A stretch of 64,000 bases of DNA from contig NZ_QURL01000004.1 of NCBI RefSeq assembly GCF_003403015.1, forward strand, positions 124,001 through 188,000, written 5' to 3'. The translations under genes and the position numbers were made by a program. Positions 18,293-27,143 of this stretch are shown here, piece by piece (the stretch's first letter is position 1; each line of letters begins with the position of its first letter). The notes beneath the pieces were generated by a model. That model searched no databases and was not told the origin of the DNA. It saw only the letters and a program-made list of their open reading frames with translations. The DNA is from Fulvimarina endophytica. GTDB taxonomy: Bacteria; Pseudomonadota; Alphaproteobacteria; Rhizobiales; Rhizobiaceae.

Positions 18293-19912
18293 TCACGAGG
18301 CCGCGCGGATCATCTCGGCGGCTTTTTCCGCGATCATGACGGCGGGGGCGTGGGTGTTGCCGGAGACGATGGTCGGCATGATCGAGCAGTCCGCGATGCG
18401 AAGACCCTCGATGCCGCGCAGGCGCAGCTGCGGATCGACGACCGCCCCGGCGTCGGTTCCCATGCGGGCGGTGCCGACGGGATGGAAGATCGTCGTGGCG
18501 ATGTCGCCTGCGGCCTCGGCCAGCTCCGCATCGCTTTGCAGATGGGCGCCGGGCTTGACCTCTTGCGGCCGGTGGCGCGCGAGGCGCTTCGTGGCCATCA
18601 GGCGGCGGGCGGCGCGGATCGAGGCGGCGGCGACCTCGCGGTCTCCCTCGGTCGACAGGTAATTCGGCGCGATCGCGGGATGGGCGAGCGGATCGGCGCT
18701 GGTGATGTGGACGCTTCCGCGCGATTCAGGCCGCAGATTGCAGACCGAGACCGTGATCGCCGGATAGGGATGCAGAGGCTCGCCGAAGCGGTCGAGCGAC
18801 AGGGGCTGAACGTGGAATTCGATATTGGCGGTTTCGAAGCGCGGATCGGATTTCATGAAGATGCCGAGCTGGCTCGGCGCCATCGCCATTGGCCCTGAGC
18901 GCTTCAGGAGATATTGCAGGCCGATCTGGGCCTTGCCGAGGAGCGTCGACTGCCATTCGTTCAAGGTGCGTGCGCCCTCGATGCGGAAGGCGGTGCGGAT
19001 CTGGAGATGGTCCTGCAGGTTCTCGCCGACGCCCGGGGCGTCGAGCACGACATCGATGCCGTGGCGCTTGAGAAGCGCGCCGGGGCCGATGCCCGAAAGC
19101 TGCAGAAGCTGGGGCGTGCCGATCGCGCCCGCCGACAGGATCACGGGCCCGTCGGCCCGGGCCGGGCGACCGTCGAGGCGCAGCTCGATCCCCGTCGCCC
19201 GTCCGGCCTCAATGCGGATGCGCTCGGCCTGTGCGCCGGTGAGGATGCGCAGGTTCTTGCGATGCCTGGCCGGCCCGATGAAGGCGCGCACGGCGTTGAA
19301 GCGGAAGCCGGATTTCTGGGTCACCTCGAAATAGGAGGAGCCGAAATTGTCGCCGTCGTTGAAATCCTCGATCTGCGGCACGCCGAGTTCCTCGGCCGCC
19401 TCGCGGATGGCGTCGAGGATCGGCCAGGACAGGCGCTGCTGCTCGACGCGCAATTCGCCGTCCTGGCCGTGAAACGGCCACCCCAGCCCGTGATGGTTTT
19501 CCGATCGGCGGAACAGGGGCAGGACGTCGTCCCAGCCCCAGCCCACATTGCCGAGCTGGCGCCAGCCGTCATAGTCGGCGGCCTGACCGCGCATGTAGAT
19601 CATGCCGTTGATGGAGGAGCAGCCCCCCATTACCCGGCCTCGCGGATAGGCGAGCTTGCGTCCGTTGAGGCCGGTTTCCGCCTCGGTGGAATAGCCCCAA
19701 TCCGTGCGCGGATTGCCCATGCAGTAGAGATAGCCGACCGGGATGTGGATCCAGTGATAGCGGTCGGAGCCGCCGGCTTCGAGAAGCAGGACGGAATTCC
19801 TCGGATCGGCGCTCAGGCGATTGGCGAGGACGCAGCCCGCCGAACCGGCGCCGACGACGATGTGGCTGTATCGGCCGAGATGCCGGCGTTCGTCGGCGGA
19901 TGCAGTTTTCAT
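18293..19912 (-). CDS. GMC family FAD-dependent oxidoreductase (choline dehydrogenase-like)
   Basis: A 539-residue flavoprotein with the FAD-binding GAGSAG (21-26), GMC signature 1 around PRGRVMGGCSSINGM, signature 2 GAIGTPQLLQLSGIGP, and catalytic pair His477 (FHPVGTARMG) and His521 (GNTHAPA). It oxidises an alcohol or polyol to an aldehyde or ketone. It lies downstream of the sugar-acid genes on the same strand, after the decayed aldolase, so it may belong to that locus. The substrate is unknown; choline is unlikely without bet neighbours. Confidence 0.9.
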   Translation of the reverse strand: MKTASADERRHLGRYSHIVVGAGSAGCVLANRLSADPRNSVLLLEAGGSDRYHWIHIPVGYLYCMGNPRTDWGYSTEAETGLNGRKLAYPRGRVMGGCSSINGMIYMRGQAADYDGWRQLGNVGWGWDDVLPLFRRSENHHGLGWPFHGQDGELRVEQQRLSWPILDAIREAAEELGVPQIEDFNDGDNFGSSYFEVTQKSGFRFNAVRAFIGPARHRKNLRILTGAQAERIRIEAGRATGIELRLDGRPARADGPVILSAGAIGTPQLLQLSGIGPGALLKRHGIDVVLDAPGVGENLQDHLQIRTAFRIEGARTLNEWQSTLLGKAQIGLQYLLKRSGPMAMAPSQLGIFMKSDPRFETANIEFHVQPLSLDRFGEPLHPYPAITVSVCNLRPESRGSVHITSADPLAHPAIAPNYLSTEGDREVAAASIRAARRLMATKRLARHRPQEVKPGAHLQSDAELAEAAGDIATTIFHPVGTARMGTDAGAVVDPQLRLRGIEGLRIADCSIMPTIVSGNTHAPAVMIAEKAAEMIRAAS

Positions 19913-19966
19913 GCTCGTCCATTCCGGCGCGGGGCGCCCTTTCTAATCGGCGGCGGGGGGGCTGCC

Positions 19967-20605
19967 TCAGGCAGACTTATCGTTTGAGCCCTGTTCGGAC
20001 CAGAAGAACCCGAGCGCATCGCGGATGGCAAGATAGACCCGGTAGCGCCGATCGTAGTGTTGCGTCATGGCCGGATCGGGCTCGCAGGAGGCCTTCGCAC
20101 GCGTCATCGCATCGATGCCCTGATGGATCATCGCCATCAGCGCCGTGACGGCGACATTAGTGTTCTCGTGATTATAGATGCTGCGGCCATAGACGAGACC
20201 CTTGGCGCCCTGGCGCAGGAGGGTGACGATCTTCTCGGCATCGCCATCCACCTGATAGCCACCGCGCACATCGTTGGGCAGCATCACCAGGGGCTCGATC
20301 ATCAGCGGCATGCCGTATTTGTGGCAGGCGGCGCGCACGCGGCTGATGTTCTCGACGCATTGGCGGAAGAGTTCCGGCTCGTCCGGCAGCATGAAGAGGC
20401 TCACGACCACGCAGGCCGCGTCCATCTCCAGAGCAACGATGATCGGCTCCTCATGGTTCTGCAGCATCGACCACATGATGCGGTGGCGCTCGGCATTGCA
20501 GGGATTGCCCATGTCGATGCGCATGACCCGCGCCGGCTTGTCCTTCGCGAGGCGCGACTGAAGGATGTCCGCCTCGCCCTGCCGGCAGAGCTTCGAGCCC
20601 TGGAC
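19967..20605 (-). pseudogene. Decayed class I (DhnA/LacD-type) aldolase
   Basis: The frame carries clear class I aldolase sequence (KDKPARVMRIDMGNP, EMDAACVVVSLFMLP, KYGMPLMIEPLV, GGYQVDGDAEKI, then GAKGLVYGRSIYNHE). Two parts are missing. The first 60 or so residues do not exist; the frame runs without a start codon into the end of the FAH-family gene, and the first available ATG is at 20524. At about 20209 the sequence jumps from TLLRQ directly to GAKGLVYGR, which skips the GADxxK strand bearing the Schiff-base lysine and the following GG phosphate loop of the family. A catalytically dead remnant is the simplest reading. Confidence 0.75.
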
Positions 20606-20687
20606 CCGATTCCGGGGCTCGTATGTCCCGGTCGCGCATCGAATGTCTCGCCGACCGGGTTCGCTTTCAGCTCGAGGTTCGGGCCTC

Positions 20688-21536
20688 TCAGGCGCGCGCC
20701 TCGACGACCGTCTGCCGCTGCTCTCCCAGCCCGTCGATCCCGAGCGTCATGACGTCGCCGACATTCAGATACCGGGGCGGCTTCATGCCCATGCCGACAC
20801 CGGGAGGTGTGCCCGTCGAGATCACGTCGCCGGGCATCAGCGTCATGAACTGCGACAGGTAGGAGACGACATGGGGCACGTCGAAGATGAGCGTCGAAGT
20901 ATTGCCGGTCTGCCGGCGCTCGCCATTGACGTCGAGCCACATGCCGAGCGCGTGCGGATCTGCGACCTCGTCCTTCGTGACGAGCCATGGACCGAGCGGC
21001 CCGAACGTGTCGTGGCTCTTGCCCTTCGTCCACTGGCCCTGGCGCTGGGTCTGGAAGTCGCGCTCGGAGACGTCGTTCATCACCGCAAAGCCCGCCACGT
21101 GATCCATGGCGTCCGCCTCGGACACATATTTCGCGCGGCTGCCGATGATCACGGCAAGCTCCACCTCCCAGTCGAGCGCCTGGGAACCGCGCGGCTTCTC
21201 GACATCGTCGTTCGGCCCGCAAAGCGCGTTCAGCTGCTTGGTGAAGACGATCGGCTCCGTCGGCGGCGTGGCGCCCGTTTCGGCGGCGTGGTCGGAATAG
21301 TTGAGGCCGATGCAGAGGATCTTCTGCATGGCACCGACGCAGGGGCCGAGGCGCGGCTTGCCGTCGACGACCGGCAGGCTCTCGGGATCCGTCCCGGCGA
21401 TGCGTTCGAGACCTGCCGGTGACAGAACGTCGCCGGAAATGTCCGCGACCACGCCGGAAAGATCACGGATCTGTCCGTTCGCGTCCATAATGCCGGGCTT
21501 TTCCCGACCTGCCGGTCCGTAACGAAGAAGTTTCAA
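20688..21536 (-). CDS. FAH-family hydrolase, probable 2,4-diketo-3-deoxy-L-fuconate hydrolase
   Basis: A 282-residue fumarylacetoacetate-hydrolase-fold enzyme. An N-terminal small domain (MKLLRYGPAGREKPG) is followed by the catalytic core with CIGLNYSDHAAETG, a metal-binding acidic cluster around LDWEVELAVIIG, and VISTGTPPGVGMGMKPP. Members of this subgroup cleave 2,4-diketo-3-deoxy sugar acids; in the L-fucose pathway the products are pyruvate and L-lactate. The neighbouring 2-keto-3-deoxy-L-fuconate dehydrogenase supports that role. AAAGGA lies upstream of the ATG, and a GTATAC palindrome about 280 nt upstream may be its operator. Confidence 0.88.
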   Translation of the reverse strand: MKLLRYGPAGREKPGIMDANGQIRDLSGVVADISGDVLSPAGLERIAGTDPESLPVVDGKPRLGPCVGAMQKILCIGLNYSDHAAETGATPPTEPIVFTKQLNALCGPNDDVEKPRGSQALDWEVELAVIIGSRAKYVSEADAMDHVAGFAVMNDVSERDFQTQRQGQWTKGKSHDTFGPLGPWLVTKDEVADPHALGMWLDVNGERRQTGNTSTLIFDVPHVVSYLSQFMTLMPGDVISTGTPPGVGMGMKPPRYLNVGDVMTLGIDGLGEQRQTVVEARA

Positions 21537-21813
21537 TGTTCAGGTCCTTTCGAGCTTGCGTGAATTGATGGGACGGCACGTCCGCCGCAGATGCCGGGAT
21601 CGGGTCGCCGCCGAGGCCTCGGGGAGCGACGCTCGCGCCGCGATCCCGAAGCCCATGCGGTTCGCTCCCGTTGCGGCAGAAGCCGGTCGTTCCTGCGGAT
21701 CGATCCCGTCCACCGATGGTCGGCCCCGTCCCGAGCCTCGGGATCGCTGCGACGAATGCGCGAGCTCCGCCCCGCCTTCCGGACGCTCATGACAGAACGG
21801 CTGCTTCGGCACA

Positions 21814-21823
21814 ACGTATACGT
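21814..21823. promoter_or_regulatory. GntR-type operator candidate ACGTATACGT
   Basis: A perfect 10-bp palindrome in the 317-nt gap between the GntR gene and the FAH hydrolase it precedes. The same core recurs ahead of the SDR gene (23542-23551). FCD-subfamily GntR proteins often bind short GTATAC-centred palindromes. Confidence 0.5.
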
Positions 21824-21853
21824 CAGCGAAAACGACGGGTTCGGCTCCGGTCG

Positions 21854-22672
21854 TCAAGGGCGTCCCGGCATCCGCCCGGCCGCCCCTTCCAGCAATGCCA
21901 GGAGCTGACGGTCGGTCCGGTCGCGATGTTCCTGGTGAAGCCGCAGGGCCTCCGCCTCGTTTCGCGCGAGGATCGCTTCGACGATCCGGCGATGCTCGAT
22001 ATCGGACTGTGTCGGCTTCGGCCTGAGGCCGGTGATCGACATGCGCGCCCGGTACTGCTGATCCCAATACTGGCGCAGCGTCGCCTGCAGCCGCGCATTG
22101 CCGCACAAGGCGACGATCTCGGAATGGAACTGGTCGTCGAGATGCGACCAGTGGTCAATGTCGTCGCGGCCGGTCGCAAGTTCCATCCGGGTCATCAGCT
22201 GATCGAGCCGGGCTGCGTCCTCGGCCGTCAGGCCACGGCGGGCCGCAAGCTGGGCCGCCTTGACCTCAAGCGTCGAGAACACTTCGTAGATTTCGGCGAT
22301 CTCCTCGATCGTCTGGGCACGCACCGTGATGCCGTGGCGCGGCCGGACCTCGACCAGACCTTCCTCCTCGAGCTTGATCAGGGCTTCGCGCACGGGCGTC
22401 CGGCTCATGGACAGGAGACTGGCAACCTCCGCTTCGAGAAGCGAGGTTCCCGGGGGAAGCCGCCCCTCGAGAATCCTGAACTTCAGTTCGTGATAGGCTC
22501 TCTCGCGCGCCGGCATCGCATCGACACCGCGAAGGCTCGGGCGCGGACGCGAGCCCTGTTCACCCTTTTGCGGCGGGCGCTCTCGGGTCCCAGCCGATAC
22601 CGCGCCGGGCTTCCCGGCCTCGGGCCGGCGCCCCGACTTCTCCCCGTCAGAACTCCCGGTGCGTGTCGCCAT
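21854..22672 (-). CDS. GntR/FCD family transcriptional regulator
   Basis: A 272-residue regulator. An N-terminal low-complexity basic tail of about 50 residues is followed by a winged helix (YHELKFRILEGRLPPGTSL, then the recognition segment MSRTPVREALIKLEEEGLV) and a helical FCD ligand domain (about 125-265) with conserved metal-site histidines (DDQFHSEIV, DIEHRRIVEAI). The start is uncertain: ATG 22672 is used; ATG 22516 would remove the tail. It lies 22 nt downstream of the SDR gene and is probably co-transcribed, and it likely controls the two operons that carry the GTATAC palindrome. Confidence 0.9.
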   Translation of the reverse strand: MATRTGSSDGEKSGRRPEAGKPGAVSAGTRERPPQKGEQGSRPRPSLRGVDAMPARERAYHELKFRILEGRLPPGTSLLEAEVASLLSMSRTPVREALIKLEEEGLVEVRPRHGITVRAQTIEEIAEIYEVFSTLEVKAAQLAARRGLTAEDAARLDQLMTRMELATGRDDIDHWSHLDDQFHSEIVALCGNARLQATLRQYWDQQYRARMSITGLRPKPTQSDIEHRRIVEAILARNEAEALRLHQEHRDRTDRQLLALLEGAAGRMPGRP

Positions 22673-22694
22673 CACCTGCGGCAACCCTTCCGCG

Positions 22695-23447
22695 TCAGAG
22701 CGACCAGCCGCCGTCGATCAGCTGCGTCGTCCCGGTCGTGAACGCGCTTTCGTCCGAGGCGAGATAGAGAGCGAGGCTCGCGATCTCGTCGGGCGTGCCG
22801 AGGCGCCCCATGGGCTGGCGCTCGACGAACATCGTCTTGGCCTTGTCGGTCCCGCCGACGGACTTGCCGAGATCGGCGATCCGGCCCTCGAGGGACGGCG
22901 ATTCGATGGTGCCCGGACAGATCGCGTTGCAGCGAATGCCATGCTTGATGAAATCGATGGCGACTGAGCGGGTGAGCCCGATCACCGCGGCCTTGGTCGC
23001 CATATAGACATAGCGGTTCGGTGCGGCTTTCAGGGAACTCGCAGCCGAGGACATGTTGATGATCGAGCCGCCGCCCTTCTCCAGCATTCGCGGAAGGAGA
23101 CCGGAGATCGTGCGGTGCATCGCCTTGACGTTGAGATCGAAGGAGAAGTCCCAGGCCGCCTCGTCGCAGTCGAGAACGGTTCCGTGGTGCACGTAGCCGG
23201 CGCAGTTGAAGAGGATGTCGGGGGCCGGAAGCGAGGCGAGATAGGCCGAGACCGCCTTGCTGTCGGTGACGTCGAGCCCGGAGGTTTCGACGGTTCCGAA
23301 CCTGTCGAGACCCTCGAGCTTGCCGGCGTCGAGATCGCTCGCGAAAACTTTCGCTCCCTCGGACAGGAACGCTTCCGCGACCCTGCGGCCGATTCCCTGT
23401 CCGGCAGCCGTACACACCGCGACCTTGCCGTCCAAACGTCCTGCCAT
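22695..23447 (-). CDS. SDR, probable 2-keto-3-deoxy-L-fuconate dehydrogenase
   Basis: A 250-residue classical SDR with cofactor loop TAAGQGIG, NCAG motif (ILFNCAGYVHHGTVL), catalytic Ser in NMSSAASS, YxxxK in YVYMATKAAV, and ICPGTIESPSLEGRI after the active site. The YVHHGT and CNAICPGTIESPSLE phrases are typical of 2-keto-3-deoxy-L-fuconate dehydrogenases, which oxidise C4 with NAD. The start at 23447 follows an AAGGAAAG site; the frame is open far upstream without meaning. First gene of an SDR-gntR unit with its own operator candidate. Confidence 0.9.
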   Translation of the reverse strand: MAGRLDGKVAVCTAAGQGIGRRVAEAFLSEGAKVFASDLDAGKLEGLDRFGTVETSGLDVTDSKAVSAYLASLPAPDILFNCAGYVHHGTVLDCDEAAWDFSFDLNVKAMHRTISGLLPRMLEKGGGSIINMSSAASSLKAAPNRYVYMATKAAVIGLTRSVAIDFIKHGIRCNAICPGTIESPSLEGRIADLGKSVGGTDKAKTMFVERQPMGRLGTPDEIASLALYLASDESAFTTGTTQLIDGGWSL

Positions 23448-23541
23448 CTCGTATCTTTCCTTACCTGTTTCAGGCGCTCGCAAGGGTCGCTTCGGCGGAA
23501 CCGCAGAGACGGGACCGGATGCTGGAGCGCGTTTTCGGCAA

Positions 23542-23551
23542 CGTATACATA
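23542..23551. promoter_or_regulatory. GntR-type operator candidate ACGTATACAT
   Basis: The second copy of the GTATAC-centred palindrome, about 95 nt upstream of the SDR start codon and matching the copy at 21814-21823 in 9 of 10 positions (identical CGTATAC core). Confidence 0.5.
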
Positions 23552-23587
23552 GAAGTCGTCCGGCGTCAAAATCGGGCGATGTCCCGC

Positions 23588-24514
23588 TCAGACGACCGGC
23601 AGTCCTTCCGCGTTCACGTAGATTGCGTAGATCGATCGGGTCGCCGCGATGAAGAGCCGATTGCGCCTGATGCCGCCGAAGCAGAGATTGGCGACGACCT
23701 CCGGCACGAGGATCTTGCCGATCAACGTTCCGTCGGGCGCGAAGCAATGGACGCCGTCCGCCGCGCTGGACCAGACGCGGCCTTGCGTGTCCACACGAAT
23801 TCCGTCGGGAAGGCCGCAGTCCACGGCCGCGAAGCTTCGCCCTGCAGAGAGGCTGCCGTCTTCGCGCACGTCGAAGGCGCGGATGATCCGAGGGATATCC
23901 GGGTCGTGGGAGGCGCCCGATTCGGCGACGTAGAGAACGGTTTCGTCGGGCGAGAAGGCAAGGCCGTTCGGCTGGGCGAAATCCGATGCGACGCGGGTGA
24001 GCGAGCCAGATGCGGGATCGAGCCGGTAGACGGCCCGCGCGTCCTGTTCGGGCTCGGCCCGGTCGCCCTCGTAATCGGTCAGGATTCCGTAGGTCGGATC
24101 GGTGAACCAGACGGTGCCGTCGCGTTTGACCACCACATCGTTGGGCGAATTCAGCCGCCGCCCCTCGAAGGCGTCGGCCAGCACCGTGATGCGGCCGTCC
24201 CGCTCGGTGCGGGTGACGCGCCGCGTCAGGTGTTCGCAGGAGACGAGGTGCCCGTCCCGGTCGCGGGTGTGACCGTTCGCGAAGTTCGACGCCGTGCGAT
24301 AGACCGAGACCCCGCCGCTCGGCGTCCAGCGCATGATCCGGTTTTGCGGGATGTCGCTCCAGAGCAGGCAATCGGCATCGCCGAACCAGACCGGCCCCTC
24401 CGCCCAGTGGCTCGTATCGTCGAGCCGGTGAAGATCGACATTGGCAAGGCAGATCGAGCGGAACCGCTCGTCGCGGATCTCGTAGGGTTCGCGGATTCGC
24501 ATGATGTTCGACAT
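23588..24514 (-). CDS. SMP-30/gluconolactonase family sugar lactonase
   Basis: A 308-residue beta-propeller lactonase. Family metal-site segments are visible: HWAEGPVWF (Glu ligand), RLNSPNDVVVKRDGTVWFTDP (Asn/Asp ligands), AQPNGLAFSPDETVLYVAES, and CGLPDGIRVDTQGRVW (Asp ligand). It should hydrolyse the lactone made by the aldo/keto reductase of this locus, L-fucono- or L-galactonolactone, to the aldonate. It ends 140 nt before the SDR gene and begins 98 nt after the dehydratase gene, all on the minus strand. Confidence 0.88.
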   Translation of the reverse strand: MSNIMRIREPYEIRDERFRSICLANVDLHRLDDTSHWAEGPVWFGDADCLLWSDIPQNRIMRWTPSGGVSVYRTASNFANGHTRDRDGHLVSCEHLTRRVTRTERDGRITVLADAFEGRRLNSPNDVVVKRDGTVWFTDPTYGILTDYEGDRAEPEQDARAVYRLDPASGSLTRVASDFAQPNGLAFSPDETVLYVAESGASHDPDIPRIIRAFDVREDGSLSAGRSFAAVDCGLPDGIRVDTQGRVWSSAADGVHCFAPDGTLIGKILVPEVVANLCFGGIRRNRLFIAATRSIYAIYVNAEGLPVV

Positions 24515-24612
24515 GGCCTAATGACGGGTCTCGAGGCGGCTGCCCACCGGGATGATGACGGCGAGCGAGGGGGGATGGATCGTCCTCGCCCGGATCGGGT
24601 GACGCGCCGCCG

Positions 24613-26136
24613 CTACATGACGGCGCCGATCTGCCAGGGCACGAATTCGACCGTGCCGAAGCCCTGGGCCTCGCTCTTGCTCTTCTCGCCGGAGGCGACC
24701 CGAAGGAGAAGGCGGAAGATCTCCTCGCCCTTCTCGGCAAGGCTCGAACCGGTCAGGATCGCGCCGCAGTTGACGTCCATGTCCGGCTCCATCCGCTTCC
24801 AGAGATCGGGATTGGAGGCGATCTTGATGCCCGGCACCGGCTGGTAGCCCGACACGCTGCCGCGGCCCGTGGTGAAGGCGATGAGATTGGCGCCGGAGGC
24901 CACCTGCCCCGTGACCGAGCAGGGATCGTAACCGGGGCTGTCCATGTAGACGAAGCCCCGCCGGTCGATCGGCTCGGCATATTTGTAGACGCCGGCAAGC
25001 GGTGCGGTGCCGCCCTTGGCGACCGCGCCGAGGCTCTTTTCGAGAATCGTCGTCAGTCCGCCGCGCTTGTTGCCGGGGGACGGGTTGTTGTCCATCTCGC
25101 CGAAATTGCGCGCCGTATAATCCTCCCACCATTCGATGAGATCGACGATCCGTCGGCCGGTCGCCTCGTCCGCCGCACGGCGGGTGAGGAGATGTTCGGC
25201 GCCGTAGATCTCGGGGGTCTCCGACAGGATCGAGGTGCCGCCATGGCGCACGAGAAGATCGGACGCATAGCCGAGAGCCGGGTTCGCGGTGATCCCGGAA
25301 TAGCCGTCCGAGCCGCCGCACTGCATGCCGAGGACGAGGTGGGAAGCCGAGGCCTCCTCGCGCACCGCCTTGTCAGCCTCGGCGGCAAGCTCGCGGATCG
25401 CGGCGATCGCCCGCTCGATCGTCGCCTTCGTCCCTCCGCTCTCCTGGATCGTCATGTAGCGGAAGCGGGCCTTGTCGTTCAGCACCTTCCGGTCGACGAG
25501 GTCGCCGATCTGCATGACCTCGCAGCCGAGCCCGAGCATCAGGATGCCGCCGAAATTGGCGTTGTGGCCGTAGCCCGCGAGCGTGCGAAAGAGCGTTTCG
25601 TATCCCTCGCCCTCGCCCGACATACCGCAACCCGTTCCGTGGACGATCGGCACGATCCCGTCGACATTCGGAAATTCGTCGAGAAGGCACCGGCGCGCGA
25701 CCTCGTGGGCGACGAAGCGGGCGACAGAGCCCGAACAGTTCACCGAGGTGAGGATGCCCAGATAGTTGCGCGTGCCGACCCGGCCGGACGGGCGATGGAA
25801 GCCCCTGAACGTCGCTGGCACGGTAACGGGATCGAGGCGTGTCGCGGCGCTCGCGAAGGCATAGTCCTGGCGGTGCTCGCCCATTCCGAGATTGTGCACG
25901 TGAACATGGTCTCCCGGCGCGATCGCGAGGCTCGCGGCGCCGATGACCTGGCCGTATTTGATCACCGGCGCCCCCGAAGCGATCGGCATGATCGCGACCT
26001 TGTGCCCCGAGGGTATCCGCACGCTCGCCGAGATCCCGTCCATGATCGCAGCACCGGCAGGGATCTCCCTCAGCGCGACGACGACATTGTCGGCATCGTG
26101 CAATCTCAGGGCGAGCGGAGGGCGAGTTTCGGTCAT
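24613..26136 (-). CDS. UxaA-family sugar-acid dehydratase (altronate dehydratase-like)
   Basis: A 507-residue protein with an N-terminal SAF-like domain (1-95, ending HVHVHNLGMGEHRQDYAF) joined to the large UxaA catalytic domain (GTRNYLGILTSVNCSGSVA, VDGIVPIVHGTGCGMSGEG, LGMQCGGSDGYSGITANPA, RNFGEMDNNPSPGNKRGGLT). Conserved cysteines CS, CG and CGG could hold the Fe site. Characterised relatives dehydrate D-altronate or galactarate to 2-keto-3-deoxy acids. Here it is the only dehydratase of the locus, so it may act on L-fuconate, D-altronate or both. Start and upstream stop overlap as ATGA. Confidence 0.9.
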   Translation of the reverse strand: MTETRPPLALRLHDADNVVVALREIPAGAAIMDGISASVRIPSGHKVAIMPIASGAPVIKYGQVIGAASLAIAPGDHVHVHNLGMGEHRQDYAFASAATRLDPVTVPATFRGFHRPSGRVGTRNYLGILTSVNCSGSVARFVAHEVARRCLLDEFPNVDGIVPIVHGTGCGMSGEGEGYETLFRTLAGYGHNANFGGILMLGLGCEVMQIGDLVDRKVLNDKARFRYMTIQESGGTKATIERAIAAIRELAAEADKAVREEASASHLVLGMQCGGSDGYSGITANPALGYASDLLVRHGGTSILSETPEIYGAEHLLTRRAADEATGRRIVDLIEWWEDYTARNFGEMDNNPSPGNKRGGLTTILEKSLGAVAKGGTAPLAGVYKYAEPIDRRGFVYMDSPGYDPCSVTGQVASGANLIAFTTGRGSVSGYQPVPGIKIASNPDLWKRMEPDMDVNCGAILTGSSLAEKGEEIFRLLLRVASGEKSKSEAQGFGTVEFVPWQIGAVM

Positions 26137-27143
26137 GGGGTCACCAGCACTTTGACGATATGCTCCCGGTTCTGGGCGAGCTTCGGGAAGCGGTCGGGCA
26201 TCTCGGCGAGCGGCAGCACTTCGGAGGCGATCGCGTCCGTCGGAACGTGACCGTCTCTGATGGCCTGCATCACGCGCTCGAAATCCGAGGCGAGCGCATT
26301 GCGCGAACCGATAATGCACGATTCCCGCTTGTGAAACTCCGAATCCTTGAAGGTGATGTCGTCCTTGACGACACTGACGAGGATCGTACTGCCGCCATGG
26401 GCGACGAGCGGAAAGCCGGCCTCGATGGCCGCGGCGTTTCCGGTCGCGTCGAAGACCGCGTCGAACCCCTCCGCCGCAGGCCCATGCAGGGGGTTCTCGC
26501 CGACGAGATGGCTCTCGGTGAAACCGAAGCGGTCGGCCATCAGCTTCAACCGCGCCGCACTGCGGTCGAGGAGGTGCACCTTCGCGCCGGCGAGCCGTGC
26601 GAAGATCGCCGTGCCGAGCCCGATCGGCCCCGCCCCCGCGACGAGAACGAGATCGCCGCTTCCAACCCGCGAGCGCGCCACCGCATGGGCGCCGATGGCG
26701 AGAAACTCGACCATCGCGGCCTGGATCGGATCAAGCCCGTCCGCCGGGTAGAGATTGTCCCGGGGCACCGCGATCCGCCGGCACATGCCGCCATCGCGGT
26801 GGACCCCGAGAACCTCGATCGCCGCACAACAATTCGGCTTGCCGCGCCGGCACGCGCGGCAGGTTCCACAGGACAGATAGGGATTGATCGTGACGAGCCG
26901 TCCGGCGTCCGGCCCCTCGGCCACATGACCCGACAGTTCGTGGCCGATCACGCGTGGATAGGCGAGGAACGGGTGCTTGCCCTCGAAGATGTGGTAGTCG
27001 GTGCCGCAGATGCCGATCGCGGCGATATCGACGAGAACCCAGCCCTCCGGCGCTATTCCCGGCACCGGGCGGCTCTCCAGCTCGAACCGGCCGGGCTCGA
27101 CGCAGACCCCGCAGTCCATCCTCTCCGCATCGCGATCGATCAT
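26133..27143 (-). CDS. Zinc alcohol dehydrogenase, L-galactonate 5-dehydrogenase-like
   Basis: A 336-residue medium-chain dehydrogenase. Catalytic zinc ligands C46 (GICGTDYH), H68 and E69 (GHELSG) and four structural-zinc cysteines (CGTCRACRRGKPNCC, 92-106) are present, as is the NAD loop GAGPIGLG. The HIFEGKHPFLAYPRVIGHE stretch is like the LgoD/YjjN group that oxidises L-galactonate to D-tagaturonate. It starts in an ATGA overlap with the ABC ATPase gene and ends in another with the dehydratase gene, so translation is coupled. Substrate is inferred from similarity and context. Confidence 0.85.
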   Translation of the reverse strand: MIDRDAERMDCGVCVEPGRFELESRPVPGIAPEGWVLVDIAAIGICGTDYHIFEGKHPFLAYPRVIGHELSGHVAEGPDAGRLVTINPYLSCGTCRACRRGKPNCCAAIEVLGVHRDGGMCRRIAVPRDNLYPADGLDPIQAAMVEFLAIGAHAVARSRVGSGDLVLVAGAGPIGLGTAIFARLAGAKVHLLDRSAARLKLMADRFGFTESHLVGENPLHGPAAEGFDAVFDATGNAAAIEAGFPLVAHGGSTILVSVVKDDITFKDSEFHKRESCIIGSRNALASDFERVMQAIRDGHVPTDAIASEVLPLAEMPDRFPKLAQNREHIVKVLVTP

